A DNA stretch of 64,000 bases from the NCBI GenBank assembly GCA_032209605.1, contig JASFXZ010000001.1:8929703-8993702 (forward strand), read 5' to 3'. Shown one piece after another: positions 38,901 through 51,937 of the stretch (its first letter is position 1; each line of letters starts with the position of its first letter). The translations under genes and the position numbers were made by a program. The DNA comes from Mactromeris polynyma. Its lineage: Eukaryota > Mollusca > Bivalvia > Venerida > Mactridae. The notes below the pieces were generated by a model. That model did not search any database. It was not told the DNA's origin and worked only from the letters and a program-made list of their open reading frames with translations.

Positions 38901-41900
38901 CAGGAGGAAGGGGCAGGTTGATTTTGGCAACAGATCCATAATAGGCATGTATATCCTGGTTAAAGCCTTGATGTAAACTGGGGGGTTGTTAAGGTCCAAT
39001 TAAAAGCAACAAGGTTATTTTCTCTTGACAAGTCTTATTATTTCAGAAATTCAAGTTGAGACATAAATCATTAATCCAATAGTAGACTCTGACTAGAACG
39101 TAAAATGTAGGATGTACACATTGTACATGGGATAGTACAGATTGTATTACTGACCACATATCAATCGAAGTTCTGTGTGAAAATCCAACAGCATGTTTCA
39201 TATTTGCCTTATCAACATTTTTAATCATGATGCTTAAGTAAGTAGGGAGATACTTAACATTACTAATGATAGAAATAAAGAGAAACAGCAAATACACATA
39301 TTTCTAGGACTGCCATTTTCTTTTGTGAAAAGCAGTATCAAATAATTTTAGTGTACGAGGCAATAACGGTTTAATTACATAAATTAAAAGTGTTATTTAA
39401 CATTTACTGTTTATGCCTATAGCAAATTGTCCAACATAACCAACTTTCAAACATTGCTCTCCATCAGGAGTGATTACCTCAGCACGCTTTGTTTACATAC
39501 AGGTAAATGGGTTTGTCATCATGTTTCCCCAAGGGCATATTTGGCCCCTTTTGTCATTCTTTCCTTGACAGACTCTATTATTATTGGATTTTAGCTGAGT
39601 GGGGCCTTATAAAATCATATTTGTGCAGTACTTTGTCAATGGTACAAATTGTTACATAATCATTATTATCCTCATAAATACCTCTATCTTTTGTTTTACT
39701 CTTCACAGCACATGCTTTCTTCTTCATTTTAGGCATGTCAAGAACAACAACCTTCTTATTCTTTCTATTGTCTCGTGAAGCGCTTAGGATCCCCCTTGAA
39801 TTCTACAAAAAACGAAATTCCTGTCATTTATATAAGAGTTAAGACTAAACGGCATACCTGTTGTAATATTGTAATAAATAAAGAAATACAATTAACTGAA
39901 ATTTGTCCGTAATATTTGGTTAAGATGAACAGATTTGGCAGGAATCAAGTAGACAAGGAGGGAAAAGAATCAACTTAAATACAGCAAAGAATGTTTTAAA
40001 CAGAAATCTTATCCAAAATCATGAACATCTTCACAACTAACCTTATATTGTCCTGATCCTTCACCATCAGACAACACATCAACTTCATTTGTAGATTCTT
40101 TATCAGTTGCTCCAGACTTCCTCTTCTTCCTACCAGTAACTTTATTCCCCATACCAGACACCATATTGTAACCTGTGCTCTGTATTATAGTTGAAGGAGA
40201 GTCAATCCCATTTCCAGTCATAGGGTATAGAGGCATACCATCAATATCTGTACGGAAACTGGGCATAGAATTACTACCTACTGAGTAATTAGACAAAGTA
40301 TCAGGTTCACTTTTGATACTACTGGAATCGATCTCTGATTCCAATTTCAGAATGGGAGGTTCCATTTCCAGCATAGGTGGTTCCATTTCCAGTATAGGTG
40401 GCTTAACATCATCATTTTCTTCCCCTTCAAAAAGCTGAGACGGAATGGTAACATTATAAAATGAATGATCTGAAGTTAGGGGTCTCATGTGAGACATACT
40501 TGAGGTGAAAGTTTGAGATATTGGTACTATTGGTTGTGGAACAAGTTGCATTGTCTTGCCAGGACTCTGAAGTCGTGGTGGCGGAGAAACACTCGCTGAC
40601 TTTCTGTGTAGTGAAACATCATGTTTTTCCTCTAGAATGAAAGGTGAATATCTATCTGTTACAACAGAGCCATCACTATTAACTTCAACACTAGCTAGAA
40701 ACTTAGTATCGGTCAATCCATTTTTTTCATTCAGTTCAATAAGTCCAGGTTCTTGTTTCACTGCGGGATCAAAAATGTTTTCATTGGAAAGAACAGAGGC
40801 ACTTGTTAATGGTTGAAAAGCTGATAAGGTAGATGTAGCATTATTTACAGAGATTGCACCATTTGACACTAGTACATTATGTGAATCAGTCCAAATTTCC
40901 TTCTTCACAGGTAAAGTTTCCAATTTTATTGAATCAGCACGATTAACAACAGCTTTTTGAAGCAAATTTGACCCAGGAGCAATGGCCACAGTTGAAATCG
41001 GCCTAACAGTTTTTATATCCTTATCAGTTTTACCAGCTACAAAAAACACTGGTGGTTTTACATCACTGGTGAATTCCTGTTTATCTAGCTTAGGTAAAAC
41101 TGAGCCAACCTGATTTTGTTTCCCCTGTGATGAGACGGTAGTAACAACATTGTTACCGGCTGACATTTGCACAACATTACCAGAAATACTGCTGCTGCTG
41201 TTGGTAATGTGTCTCATCACAGGAATATTCAGTAAAAAAGTCTGATTTCCATTTGAAACAAGTCTTGTTTGACCAGAATTAGTTGCTGACAAACCTAACT
41301 GCACTACACCTTGGTTTGTCACTGTCACTAGTTGTGGATTTGTGATCATACTACTACTTGAATGTGAATGTTGAATTACCTGAGGACGTATCACTGCATT
41401 GTGACTACCAACACTCTGTGTTTGTAATGGACTACTTAACTGTTGTCTCATAATAACTGGACTCAATATTTGTCCAGCATTGACAACTTGTCCAACTGGT
41501 TGAAAAGTAGCTTGATTTGGTACTGCAGTGACACATGGCATTATTTTTTGTCCATTTGAGATCAATCTAAGTCCATGGGTGTTCATAAACTGTCCTTGTT
41601 CAGTAGACTGATTATAAGAAGATATAGTATGCACACTATGTGATTGTTGAATATTTACACCAGAGTTCACAGCGTTATGCACATTAACTGAAGATGGTAC
41701 AAGCGAGAAGGGTGAAGTATGAACAGAAGGAGACAGTACTGGGGGTGAAGTTGATGAAACACTTTGTCTCAATAGAAGGGATTCACCCGACGCTATATTA
41801 GACGACAAATGTTGATGACCCTGCAGCTGTATCTGCTTTGGTAATCCAGTTGGTGACTGAATCCTTATAATATTAGCAGGCAGAGATCTGTCACCAGGAG

Positions 41901-44900
41901 ACAACTGTGAGGGTTTGGAAATTAAAGAAGAATGCAAAGTACTAGTAGAAACAGGGGACTTCTGTTGAAATGCAACAGGGGAAGTTTTCTTCCCAACACG
42001 AGATTTTTGCGACACATTTCCAGACCGCAACATTGCTGGACATCTTAATTCAGACTTCTGACACATTTCAGTTGTGTTAACATCAACAGTCAAGTTCCCA
42101 ACGTGTCCCTGAGATCCAGAAATTTGCTGCATGTTTTGAGGCGAGGGTTTTGCGACAGTATTTGACTGTCCATGCAATGACGACGACAGCTTATGAATAG
42201 TATGCAACAGCTGATCTGATGACTTAGCTTGCTTATGTTCAGCTTGGTGTGCTAATTGAGAAAAGTCTAAACTTCCTGAAGTAGCATTCTTGCCAAACTC
42301 GGTACAATACATAGGATTTGATGGATTTTTAACAGATTGCATTAGTTTACTTGAAACATTTTCACCAAACACAGGTGTAACGCTGGATGTAGAGGTAGTT
42401 TTATAATTAAATAATCCAGTATTCGCATGACTTATCAACTTGTGGGTTTTGCTGGATTGCTGCTGTATAATATCATGAGTCAATTGAATAAGTTCTTGAC
42501 CTAAATCTTTATGTTTTTCAACCAAGTCAGGTGGAATTTCACACTTAACACCATCAGATTTTGAATCAGACTTTTTCTGTCCATTTAAATTCTTGGCAGC
42601 CATCTTTTTCTTACACACATAATTATGCTCACTGTCAGATGCTAAAGATACCGACTCCTTTTTCATCTGCTCTTTTGGTATGTGTATAATATCAGCATTA
42701 ACATCATCTTTAGGGTGACTACTTTTATCCTTGTTAAATTTTTGTAGAAATTTATCAGTTTGATGCTTCAGTTTTTCAAAGTCTTCATCAGCGAGACTAG
42801 GCTCACTTTTTACACTATCGGATTCTACTTTTTCAGACACTGAATTGGTCTCGCTTGTTTCGCTTGCTCTTCTATCACTATTTTTACACTTTTTTTCCTC
42901 AGGATCAGAATCCATTTCTTGTTTCACTTCAAATCCAGTTTCAATAGAGCCTGAAATACCACATTTTGTATGACTAGAAATGCTCATTTGATCATAATTA
43001 CGTTTAGCAGCATGTCTTGGAGCCAAATTTCCATTCGATATAGAATGCAAAAATGCTTCTTCAAATGTTTTAAATCTTTTTTTCTCATCTGCATTTGTTT
43101 CACTTTCAGTTTTAATATCTCTCCTATCATCATTTAAATACACATCAATTTTTGCTTTGCTTTTGGTATCGGCAACATTTGCATTTTCAGGTGCAACAGG
43201 TTCTTCCTTCTTAATTTTCTTAGCAAAGACTACTTTTTCTTTTTCAACTTTCACTGGTTCTTTCAGTGTCTCCTTATTTACTTTAGTTGTTTCAGATGGA
43301 ACAGGTTCTTTTGTAGCTTTTCCTGCAAGTCTAAGCTTATCTTCAATTTCAACAGACTCTCCTTCCTTTTGCTTCTTATTACAAGGTTTCTTCGTAGAAA
43401 TTTTGTTTTCACTTTTTTCATCCTTTAATTTTTTAGACTGTTTAGGAAATTTTGTTCGGGTTGTTGCATGCTTTGAAGGATCATCAGTGTCACCATCTGT
43501 GGTATCATCCTTTGTCTTGGGTTCTTTCTTAACTACTTTTGGTATCTTTGCTCGAGATGGACCTGGCTTCATGGGATCATCGGAGTCATTATCAGTTGTA
43601 GACTCCTTTATTTTCAGTAGCTGTTTAGCCTGTTTTACTCTGATAACATCAGAAGCTATATCATCATCATCCGATTCTGCAATCATTAAAGACACCACAT
43701 TGTTAAAAATCCACAATCTAACTGACATTCTTTCAACAAAACACAATCAATTTACAACAGTTAAATGAGCACAAAATAATTTCAAAATAATACAACTGTA
43801 ACAAAATCGCATTCAAACTTTTATTATAATCCCTATTGGAGATCAAGCATTCAGTAGAATGCAAGTCAAGTCGACTTCAGTTTCAGAGAAACCAACATTC
43901 AAAAGTATGGATAAGACCAAAAGGTGCACACAACAGGACGTCTTGCGTATGAACAAAAAAATCGGAACAATTGTTTTACCATCAGTCCCTTTAGGCTTTA
44001 TCTTTGATATTGGATGACGCTTTGTACCAATCACACCAGATGAATTAGGCTGCTTACGGCTTCCTCTGTGGAATTCAAAATATTAAATTAATGACACAAG
44101 TAATGCTATTCAATTATTGAAGAGGAGTGATTTTACAGTACAAGTACACTTTAAACTGTGTCTGACACAGCACTACCAGACCTAGATACATCCCACAAAA
44201 GAAATGATTCGGAATAATACAAACTAGAATCTGTCCATAGGACACAGATGCCCCCACTTGCAGCCTTTGTCACAAAAGCAAATGCTATTATTCTGCTCAC
44301 AGTTTGTGAATGGATATCAAAATTACCAAGTGAACAACTGTACTGATTATGGTGATGATTTCAAGGGCCATAACTTTGCACTTACTGGGCGTAACCATAC
44401 ATGAAATCCCAGGTGCAAAACTTCACATGCTGGTTAACATTCATGTAAAGTTTAATGACTCTGGCTCATATAGTTTTGGAGATATGAGTGACACAAGATT
44501 GCATACTCAGTAGGCTATATTTTAACTAAGTCAAGGGACATAACTCTGCACTTACTGGACACAACCAAACATGAAACCCCAGGGGCACAACTTCACATGC
44601 TGGTGAACATTCCTGTAAAGTTTAATGACTCTGGCTCATATAGTTTTGGAGATAAGAGTGACACAAGATTGCATACTCTGTAGGCTATATTTTAACTAAG
44701 TCAAGGGACATAACTCTGCACTTACGGGACACAACCAAACATGAAACCCCAGGTGCAAAACTACATACACTGGTGAACATTCCGGTAAAGTGTTATGACT
44801 CTGGCTCATATTCTTTTGGAGATATGAGTGACACAAGATTTTGTGACAGACGGAAGGACGGACAGACAAGGGCAAATCTATATGCCGCCCCCCCCCCCCT

Positions 44901-47900
44901 TTTCAGAGTGGGGGCATAAAAATTGTGTTTCAAGACAAATTATTTCATAATTTTTAACAGTATTTATAAATGAGAGTCACTTTATTTTTGGTAAACAACA
45001 AACAAATTATGACCACAATCCTACAGGATTTCACAAAAATGCACATTAATAAACTTGAACTACATTCATATGGAAATAAGAGTCTTTACTTGAACTCTTT
45101 ATTGTGTTATCCTTAACATATAATGTTGATTGATATGGCTTTATTGATTCATACATATTATTTTTACTAACATATGTCTAAATTTTGTATTGCCATGTAA
45201 AGTGTACATTTTATGTTGAAATAAATCTTTATGTATTAAAAATATTTTATTTGAAAATTGTTCCACATTAGATAGTTTTAAACACATAGCAATATCAACA
45301 TTTCAGAATACATACCCATGTTTTCCATACAGCTTTCTTTGATCATCTTCTGGATGCGCTGCAAGATCTTTACCCTCCTTCCAATCTGCATATTTCTCAG
45401 GTTGGAACCGCTTCACAAATGTATCCATCTCTATTTTTACTCCATCATTGCGACATTTACACTGAAATATGTGAACATTGTTTATACAGAACTTCTTGGA
45501 ATAAATCCAAGTACTTTTCCCCTTTTTTCAAGGATTAAAAATGTTGATATTTTCGGTATAGAGAATGGATCCAGTGTATTTTATAAGTTTATCCCGCCGA
45601 GATGACCATCTCTGCAGCGCGGTTAAAACAACACAGCGCGAGAATTACTTTAATAGCCCTGGAATAAAACATGTCAACTACCATATCATACCCTATGACC
45701 ATACTACCGTCTACTCAGCAGAAGGCCCTGCCTAAATTAGCCCAGTCTTTTTCACACCTTTTCATCATTGTTGGAATGTTTGCTATTTTTTTTATTTTTT
45801 GTCCTCTTTTGTCAATTTCAAGGACTTTTCAAGACTGTGCAAACCCTGGTGAACCAATGAAAGCTTATCATGAAATGGAGCTTCAAATCTGTTAACAGTA
45901 TAGCTGTTGACGACAGGTGAAGAACACAGGACTTTAACAATAATGCGAGGTTCCTAAGATAGCTAAGCATTAATATATGTGCACAATGCAAAACAAAAAA
46001 AGAAACTCTCAAGCGCATCTGTACAAAAACATGAACTTAGACATAAACGGTATTTTATAAAGTTAACTCACGTTCTTGTTTTACTATTAAAATGTATGTC
46101 GAGTATACAATGTCTGAAAACGATTATATACCTGACTACAGTTATTCACCAACACACGACTATAGAGAAACAACAAAAGAGTGTTAACCACAAGATACAA
46201 ATAATAATACTTTAACAATCAACTGATACCTGAAGGCATCTTTTTCCATATTCTATCCATCTTATTGAAGCAAAGTTTGTTGACTCGGCACAATTAAATC
46301 CATGGTTGTAACCAGAATGATATCCATACGGAAATGTTATCATTATCTCCCCTGCTTCTTGTGTGATCTACAAACAATATCAAATACCATCTCAACCAAG
46401 TCAATTTAAAAAAGATTGAATAGTTTTCAATAAGTAAGGAACTTCTCTATTTTAATCAGGGCTATTCCAGGAAAATCTCCCTTGGTAGGTAGGAAGGAAC
46501 AACAACCAATAAAAATTAACTTGGTAGGGGTCAAAATCTGTTGGTGGGGGGTCAAAAACCAATTAAAATTACATTAGTGGACCACTGATTTTCGACTGTA
46601 ATTCCTACCCCCAGGGAGATTTTTCTCGAATAGCCCTCACATAGAAGAATTAGATGTTTATTTTTACCTGCATTACACATTACAGTGCGGAATGCTTTCA
46701 AAATCAGAAAGGGGGTCAGTACTGATAAACATTGACTGATGCCTCCTTAGAAGTTAAAGCCAAGAGAGATTGATGTAAGGACATAGGACTTTCAAATAGG
46801 AAGTCGTATGATACTACTCCTAGAAGTTATTAACAGATTGAAGAAATGAGAGAATGACAACTGCAGCATAGGTAAAAGTCAAAATTAAACAATTATTTTA
46901 CCTTATTAAATGGTATTGAGTACTGCTTAAGTACTTTGGGAGAAATCAGTGTCATTTTGTGCCGTAAGAATGCTGGACAAGCCTTGAAACTACTCGGGAA
47001 AAACCCTGAAATACACAAAATAAACATTCAAAATCATGCTAGCAACCTAGATATTGTATTAATGCAAATTATCAAATTTGTACTCCAAAAATAAAAAGTG
47101 TTACTTATCACTAATGAATAATACAAAATACAAAACAATTCTAATTTCTTCAACACACGATCGTCACACTCGACCATTAAAGCAGTAAGACTAAACAAAA
47201 ATACCAAGAACAAAATAGGAAATGATTTCCTACTTAGATCTGGAAATCTTAAACAAACCTTGAGCCAGTCTCTCGAGTCTCTTGCCATGCTCAGGTGGAA
47301 TGGCATACCAAGTTTTGGGAGCTCCAAAATGAATGTAGTTGATGCTATACAGATCCATATCTTCAGTGTGCCAGGCAAACGTTGTTTTCCACATACCAAA
47401 ATATAGATATGCTGTGTTAACACCTTCTATCTTAATACCATAATCACTGCCAACAAAATCTAATATGGAGCCTAGTTTGTTAATATTCCACGAAGTCTGA
47501 TCTTCATCTGTCAAAGTGCCTGAGATATCAGCACCATACATTGGATTAACAAAAGTTATATTCTTCCAATACTTCCTGTCAAGTTCTTCATAGTCAAAAT
47601 GACGTGGTGTACGGAACCTGTAAGATAAATTTGGCAGTAAGTATTAAATGATAAATGATACAGAGCTCCAAGATAAAAGTCAAGCTGAACAAGACCTGTT
47701 ATATTACCGCTCTTCTTTTACAAAAACAATTAACATATTCTGAACATTACATTGCTAAATAATATGAATGAACAACAATCATGGCTAGAAACAGCATGAA
47801 ATTGAATAGTCCTCACATTAAACTACTACAGAAGACCACAAAAGAACAACCTTTCTCCATTTGCAAGCTTCTCAAAATCCTTCACATGTATTCCTTTTTT

Positions 47901-48735
47901 CTGAATGTTATATTGTGTATAGAGTCCCTGGCTACCATAAACTTCCTGCACAATAGGTGCAGGTATTGTTATGTCCAATTCATCATATCCTCCTCTCCTA
48001 GGAACCCACTCTGCTGGGGGAATAATCTACAAGATAATGCAATAAACAATGCTTTGAACTCTAAAAATGAAATCACAATCATAAGACTAGAATCATTCTG
48101 AGAATTCAATGGCAAGCTTATTAAAAGTTATTAGTATCATTTTAGACAATTAATGCCATACATATTCACTCACAAGATAACACTAGAAGTCATGAAACTC
48201 AGTAATACTTGACTATAGCACATCAATATATATATTATAATAGTTAATACTTCATCATTAACTTAGTATATTTGCACAATCATACTAAGTTACCTAGTCA
48301 AATAGGCTATTTATTCTAACACCTAGAATTATGTCAGTTTCCAGTATCACTTGGAGACATAGAAAGGACATTAAATTGTTAAATGCACCATTTCATATTA
48401 TATTTATACACAGAAAAATATCACTTAAGTGGTCCCTCTGGACATTTTGCCATTACAGAATTTGGATCGAGGGTAAAATATTCATCCGATAATAGGACAC
48501 AGATTTTGTTAGGCTATAGTGTCAATATCGAACACACAGACTTAATTATTTTGTAATTTCTGAGACACTTGTTCCCGATTAATTGTGTTACTTTACTTAC
48601 TTTGCATACTCCGGCTTTCTGGGCACCCTGTGATTCAACATAGGTTACATAATTATTGAAATCTTTGAACTCTTCCATAGTAGGTCTGAAGACCATAATC
48701 TTTGGAATATTGGATCCACCACTGGATGACTCCAT
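30804..48735 (-). CDS. KDM4: KDM4/JMJD2 histone lysine demethylase, complete, 18 coding exons
   Basis: Exons, all phase-consistent GT-AG: 48601-48735, 47851-48026, 47259-47617, 46902-47005, 46230-46367, 45316-45461, 43980-44065, 40042-43676, 39682-39802, 38563-38723, 37670-37862, 37072-37145, 36223-36387, 34584-34781, 32792-32962, 31859-31975, 31469-31561, 30804-30938. They total 6207 nt, 2068 residues. Order: JmjN (about 12-55), JmjC (about 140-305), long disordered linker, double PHD region (about 1670-1900), tandem Tudor (about 1905-2020). Family role: nuclear Fe(II)/2-oxoglutarate demethylase of histone H3 tri/dimethyl-lysine 9 and 36. Fe ligands H187, E189, H275; 2OG contacts Y131, N197, K205; and zinc ligands C233, H239, C305, C307 are all visible and sit one residue before the human KDM4A numbering. 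The only odd feature is the huge linker exon (human KDM4A is about 1064 aa). Start: ATG 48733-48735, followed by the JmjN motif [11 protein letters not shown]. Confidence 0.97.
32280..32680. repeat. Interspersed repeat copies in KDM4 intron 15
   Basis: Segments such as 'tttatgcaa', 'agaggaccactagacaatgct', 'caaagctctagacctt', 'aaggatcattcctgtaaag' and 'aaaatccattcagggg' match the copies at 34840-35470. One longer and one truncated copy are visible. Non-coding. Confidence 0.65.
32676..32776 (+). repeat. Fragment homologous to the exon near 63.6 kb
   Basis: About 100 bp on the plus strand, 'cttattaatgatattttaga' through 'cagatgagccagatacatct' and 'ttaa', aligns with the minus strand of 63587-63684. 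Encoded in the same frame it reads [20 protein letters not shown] against VLANATTILEKANSNILCSD. It is inserted next to repeat copies inside KDM4 intron 15 and is probably a duplicated or repeat-carried fragment, not an exon of KDM4. Confidence 0.5.
33158..33940. repeat. Three dispersed copies of a ~75-bp motif in KDM4 intron 14
   Basis: The core 'acagtaagcggttatgat' then 'aataatcattgacag', preceded by 'actgtctcata', occurs near 33196, 33682 and 33901. Spacing is unequal (about 485 and 220 bp). Function is unknown; likely duplicated intronic sequence. Confidence 0.6.
34584..38723 (-). CDS. KDM4: KDM4 exons 10-14: PHD and extended PHD region
   Basis: Exon 10 has [20 protein letters not shown] then [11 protein letters not shown]. 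Exon 11 has [20 protein letters not shown] then [10 protein letters not shown]. Exon 12 completes [18 protein letters not shown]. Exon 13 has [20 protein letters not shown]. Exon 14 has [20 protein letters not shown] and [11 protein letters not shown]. The Cys/His spacing matches the PHD plus extended PHD cassette of KDM4 proteins (chromatin reading; family knowledge). Introns here contain a 68-bp tandem array and a hAT element. Confidence 0.95.
34840..35470. repeat. Interspersed repeat, two tandem ~260-bp units (KDM4 intron 13)
   Basis: It starts with 'aagagggccatgacagccct' and 'tgctcacctgagt', then two units, each beginning near 'atttatgcaatc' and ending 'aaaatccattcag'. It ends with 'gatccttggtgctcaagtgagct', which mirrors the start. 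It resembles a composite of non-autonomous repeats; related copies are at 32280-32680. Confidence 0.65.
36608..37049. mobile_element. hAT MITE, 442 bp, with exact 8-bp TSD
   Basis: Terminal inverted repeats tagggatgtcaacgaat (36608) and attcgttgacatcccta (ending 37049) are flanked by the perfect duplication gtaagaac (36600-36607 and 37050-37057). Subterminal 'gaatattcg' motifs are repeated in both arms. It lies in the KDM4 intron between exons 12 and 13, 14 bp past the exon-12 donor. Confidence 0.88.
37895..38310. repeat. 68-bp tandem array, about 6 copies (KDM4 intron 10)
   Basis: The units contain 'ttaataagtttgttaaaa', 'gtaaccacagaaataataaa' and 'tccagaaataacaaatcc'. Copies start 67-68 bp apart (for example 37921, 37988, 38056, 38124, 38192, 38260) with very little divergence. 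Confidence 0.9.
40042..43676 (-). CDS. KDM4: KDM4 exon 8: 1211-codon disordered linker
   Basis: One uninterrupted 3635-nt exon between JmjC and PHD exons covers residues of about 382-1593. It opens with the acidic stretch [12 protein letters not shown] and a Lys-rich part with two diverged copies of a [14 protein letters not shown] unit. The middle is Ser/Gln/Asn/Val-rich without recognisable domains, and the end has a triplicated PPILEME-type unit ([20 protein letters not shown]). Many sites fit the SUMO consensus hydrophobic-K-x-E, such as VKQEMD, VKCEIP, IKLETL, VKQEPG, IKSEPD and IKTESE. The donor AAG|gttagt lies at 40041-40036. The minus-strand reading continues to a stop only by ignoring this donor. 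A 203-codon antisense ORF (43157-43768) is a shadow. Confidence 0.93.
44225..44910. repeat. Interspersed repeat with three ~170-bp tandem units (KDM4 intron 6)
   Basis: Units contain 'aaccccaggtgcaaaact', 'gttaatgactctggctcat' and 'gggacataactctgcactta'. The array ends with 'gacggaaggacggacagaca', 'agggcaaatctatatgcc' and a C-run, the characteristic 3' end. The same family lies at 2830-3240. Confidence 0.75.
45316..48735 (-). CDS. KDM4: KDM4 exons 1-6: JmjN and catalytic JmjC core
   Basis: Six exons encode residues 1-352. Recognisable blocks are [20 protein letters not shown] (JmjN), [38 protein letters not shown] and [20 protein letters not shown]. These are followed by [60 protein letters not shown], then [15 protein letters not shown]. 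The exon 3/4 junction splits a Gly codon, and the exon 4/5 boundary is phase 0. The domain is complete and predicted active. The core is as conserved as expected, in contrast to the linker that follows. Confidence 0.97.
46458..46637. mobile_element. MITE, 180 bp, in KDM4 intron 4
   Basis: The left end, agggctattccaggaaaa then tctccct, is the approximate inverse of the right end, agggagatttttctcgaa then tagccct. Internal sequence is low complexity ('ggtaggggtc' and 'ggtggggggtc'). No clear target duplication. Confidence 0.6.
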
Positions 48736-49752
48736 CTTGTCTGCTTTATCATCAGCCTAGCTGGCCGATGGCCCCAACTGCAAAAGTAACAACATAATTA
48801 AGGAATTAAAACCAATTTTCCCATTCTAAGTTCTAGTCCGTGATCTGTGCAACAAGCCATAGACCTTGAATCATTGATTCACCTATCATAGAAAATAGAA
48901 ATCAACAATTTCACCTTATGTTCCAAAAATGTATTGCTGATAGTCTTAACACATAGCAGGATTTCCCCATATTTGATTCCATTCACCGGGATTGGAGCGT
49001 GCACAATGAATGGGTGCTGGGATGGTGTAACCGTGTATTGCATTCCTTTTTGGTATTTTTTTATTTCATCTTTAATCTCATAAATGGTGGTGTGAACGGG
49101 GCTATGCAGCTATTTAGTTCCTGGGCCAATCTACATTATGTTAAAAACTGCTTGCAAGTTGTGATACATGTTCGGTACTTGGAAACACCTACTTAAGGTT
49201 ACAGAACAAGGACAATGACTGAACGAGGTGATTCTGTCACCGTTTCAACGCAAATAATACAATTTCACAATTTCGTATCTACTTGTTTAAATTCTTTCGA
49301 TTAAATACCTAATAAAACTAACTAAACAAAAATATACTTCATGTTACAAGAAGACAACTGTTTATTTACATGTGACGCTATTATTTTCTTTTACAATAAA
49401 AGAAAACGACTATAACTTAAAACAATCCAAAATGGCCGCAAAACAACGCTCAGGCCGTTGTCACATCGGCATCAAAATACTTTCTTACAAGGATCAATCA
49501 AAATCGCATATATTCTAAATCATATAATTATAAAACTAAGAACTTATACACACCAAAAATACCACCAATCATCTAAGACTAAGGGCAACACGAGGAAGTT
49601 TATTATTGTACAGTATTAGACTCTCACGTTTACATCAAACGTCAAATGCAAAGCAGCTGAATTTATGCTTAAAACGCCATTATCAAACAATTAATAAGTT
49701 TCTGTAGAAACGAATACCGTTAATAAATTAATTTAAATCATAAAATCTTACC
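48736..49752 (-). promoter_or_regulatory. KDM4 5' UTR exons (inferred)
   Basis: Minus-strand acceptor ttttgcag lies just before 48777, placing 42 nt of leader ahead of the ATG. A strong donor, CG|gtaaga, ends at 49752, preceded by GC-richer sequence with 'ccattttgg', consistent with a non-coding first exon starting somewhere in 49760-49870. The exact transcription start cannot be read from the sequence. Confidence 0.45.
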
Positions 49753-50869
49753 GACACACAGAGAAACTCAGTTTATATGGGTTTAGATAGAAGAGTACAC
49801 TTCCCAAAATGGCTTACGTGACCACGAAGATTTAACCGAATAACGCACACACATGACTAGGGAAGAAAATAGTTCCAAAGTATTACTCTAAACAAAGATG
49901 ATAAAATTCACTATTTTTAAGAAGAACATATAAGAAAAGTTCACTCTTATATAAAAATAAATTAAGCATATGCATTTTAATCAATATACACGTGTAAAGA
50001 AAACTCAAATGCGCATGTCGTGTGTTATTGAATATATTTCCCCAGGCTTGCAAGTAGTTCTTTAAATTCGGTATAGTCTATTTCTCAAAACGACATGTCA
50101 TACATGCAGTAAGTCACGGAAATAGAAATCTGCGAACCGTCAGAGCAGCGCCGCCGACCGTCGTTAAAAACGCCTTTCACGTCTTCTGCAATGTGCTATA
50201 TATTTATATGAACATTGTTATGAACAATATTTTCTAATATTTACGATGAAACCAGGGTTGTTTTGAAATGTTCCACGAGAGCATACATTGATAGACACTA
50301 CAGGCCCAGATCCAGAAATTCCAGACTGGGGGGGGGGGGCAAACATGAGGACAAATGCCTCGCACTTAAGGCGCGTAGCGCCGAGTAGGGGCATGAGCCT
50401 AAGTGGGTATGCCCTCCATTAAGGGCGGTCCGGGGGAACTCCACCGGATAATTAATACAATGTATGAAATGGTGGCTTCTGGTGTATTTCGGGATACCCA
50501 TCCCGAACCTACCTATTCCGGGGCTGCGCACCGTGAGTACGAGGTTGGTGCGGGAGGGGTGGCCCCTTAAAGGGGGGGGGGTCCGAAAATTATTTAGAAT
50601 ATAGGTATGAAATGGTGCCTTCTGGTGTATTTCGGGGGTCTTAATTTTGAGGACTCATTCATGAGCATTGCATTAGTAGGCCTATTATCTTGATTTGGCG
50701 GAAGTTGACTCTTTTTAATTTCCAAAATGAACATGATCAGGGAGCACACCTGTAAACTGTATTAACTCTTAATCGCCTTTATACTTAATTTACAAACATG
50801 TTTAGATAAGCTCCCTGAAATACAATAAATGTTTTGATCATCTCCGACATAAAATAATTGTCAACGACA

Positions 50870-50940
50870 ATAACTGAAGTGGAAGAACATCGACCTTCAG
50901 AACAGGAGGCCAGGGTTCGATTCCTGCTAGAGGCGAACAC
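50870..50940 (+). repeat. tRNA-derived SINE-like head
   Basis: 'taactgaagtggaagaacat' and, about 30 bp on, 'gggttcgattcctgc' fit degenerate A and B boxes. Stems do not close as a functional tRNA. Confidence 0.4.
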
Positions 50941-51937
50941 ATGTTTTCTTGACTGTAGTTTATGGTTTTGCAACAGACGCAACTCTTCTGCATGTGGGAA
51001 AGTCGACAGAGTTTAATACGAAGAACATGCTAGTACTAGTTAGTTACCGGGAAATGTACGAGACTGCATGCTCGCCATATGGGTTTCCGGCGGCGAAGTA
51101 AAATAAGCCTTAAGTGACTAGCATGGAAATAGTTCTATATATTCTTTTTTAATATCTGATAACAAAAACATTTACATATCATAAGTTCCACTTCAATTTA
51201 GTTAGAGAATAAACTTTTTTAGCATTTAGTTTTAGTTACCATCGTCACCGTCATGGGATTTACATGTAAAGTGTGTGCACATTCGTCTGATGTCAAATTA
51301 TTATTTATTTTACCTTTAATATAAACCTTGCTGTTTAAACAAGTTTTAAGGAAAATGTTAAAATATGAAAGTAGGCTTGTTCTAAAAAAAAACATTATTT
51401 TTCGAAACTTTAGGCACAAGTATTACAGTCCCTTCCATAAATTATTTAATTGCTTAAATTTTAATGAAATTATTTTAAGGAAAATTTTGATGAAATTATT
51501 TTAAGAAAATGTTGATGAAATTGTTTTAAGAAAACTAAAATAATTCAGTATTATCATGGGTCAATTTGTCACAAATCCGCTTCAATTGTTTGCCCCGACA
51601 GTGTTACGTATGATACTCAATAATCTGTGTTTTACAGACACTTTCAATATACACGTACATGTGATAAGGAAATTGAAAGCGCCTGGATGATGTAGAGTTC
51701 TTCTGGACGGTTTCAAGGCCAATGTCACAACAGGGGGCCAAATTTCTGGGCCTGCACTAATAATTTGTGTACATGAAATAATGGGCGGCGCTACACTGAA
51801 TATTATCACTGATGTAGATCTATAATTACCGGAATGGGAAATAACTCCATACCAAAATCGTTACCAACTAAGATTTTACTCTCTGTATATTGAGACTCTC
51901 AGGTTTGATAACAGAACAAATGTAACTTTTTTTGGAC

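Noticed and set aside
43157..43768. 203-codon plus-strand ORF rich in Phe and Ser
   Set aside because: It is the antisense of the Lys/Glu-rich KDM4 linker exon, whose phase and splice sites are well supported.
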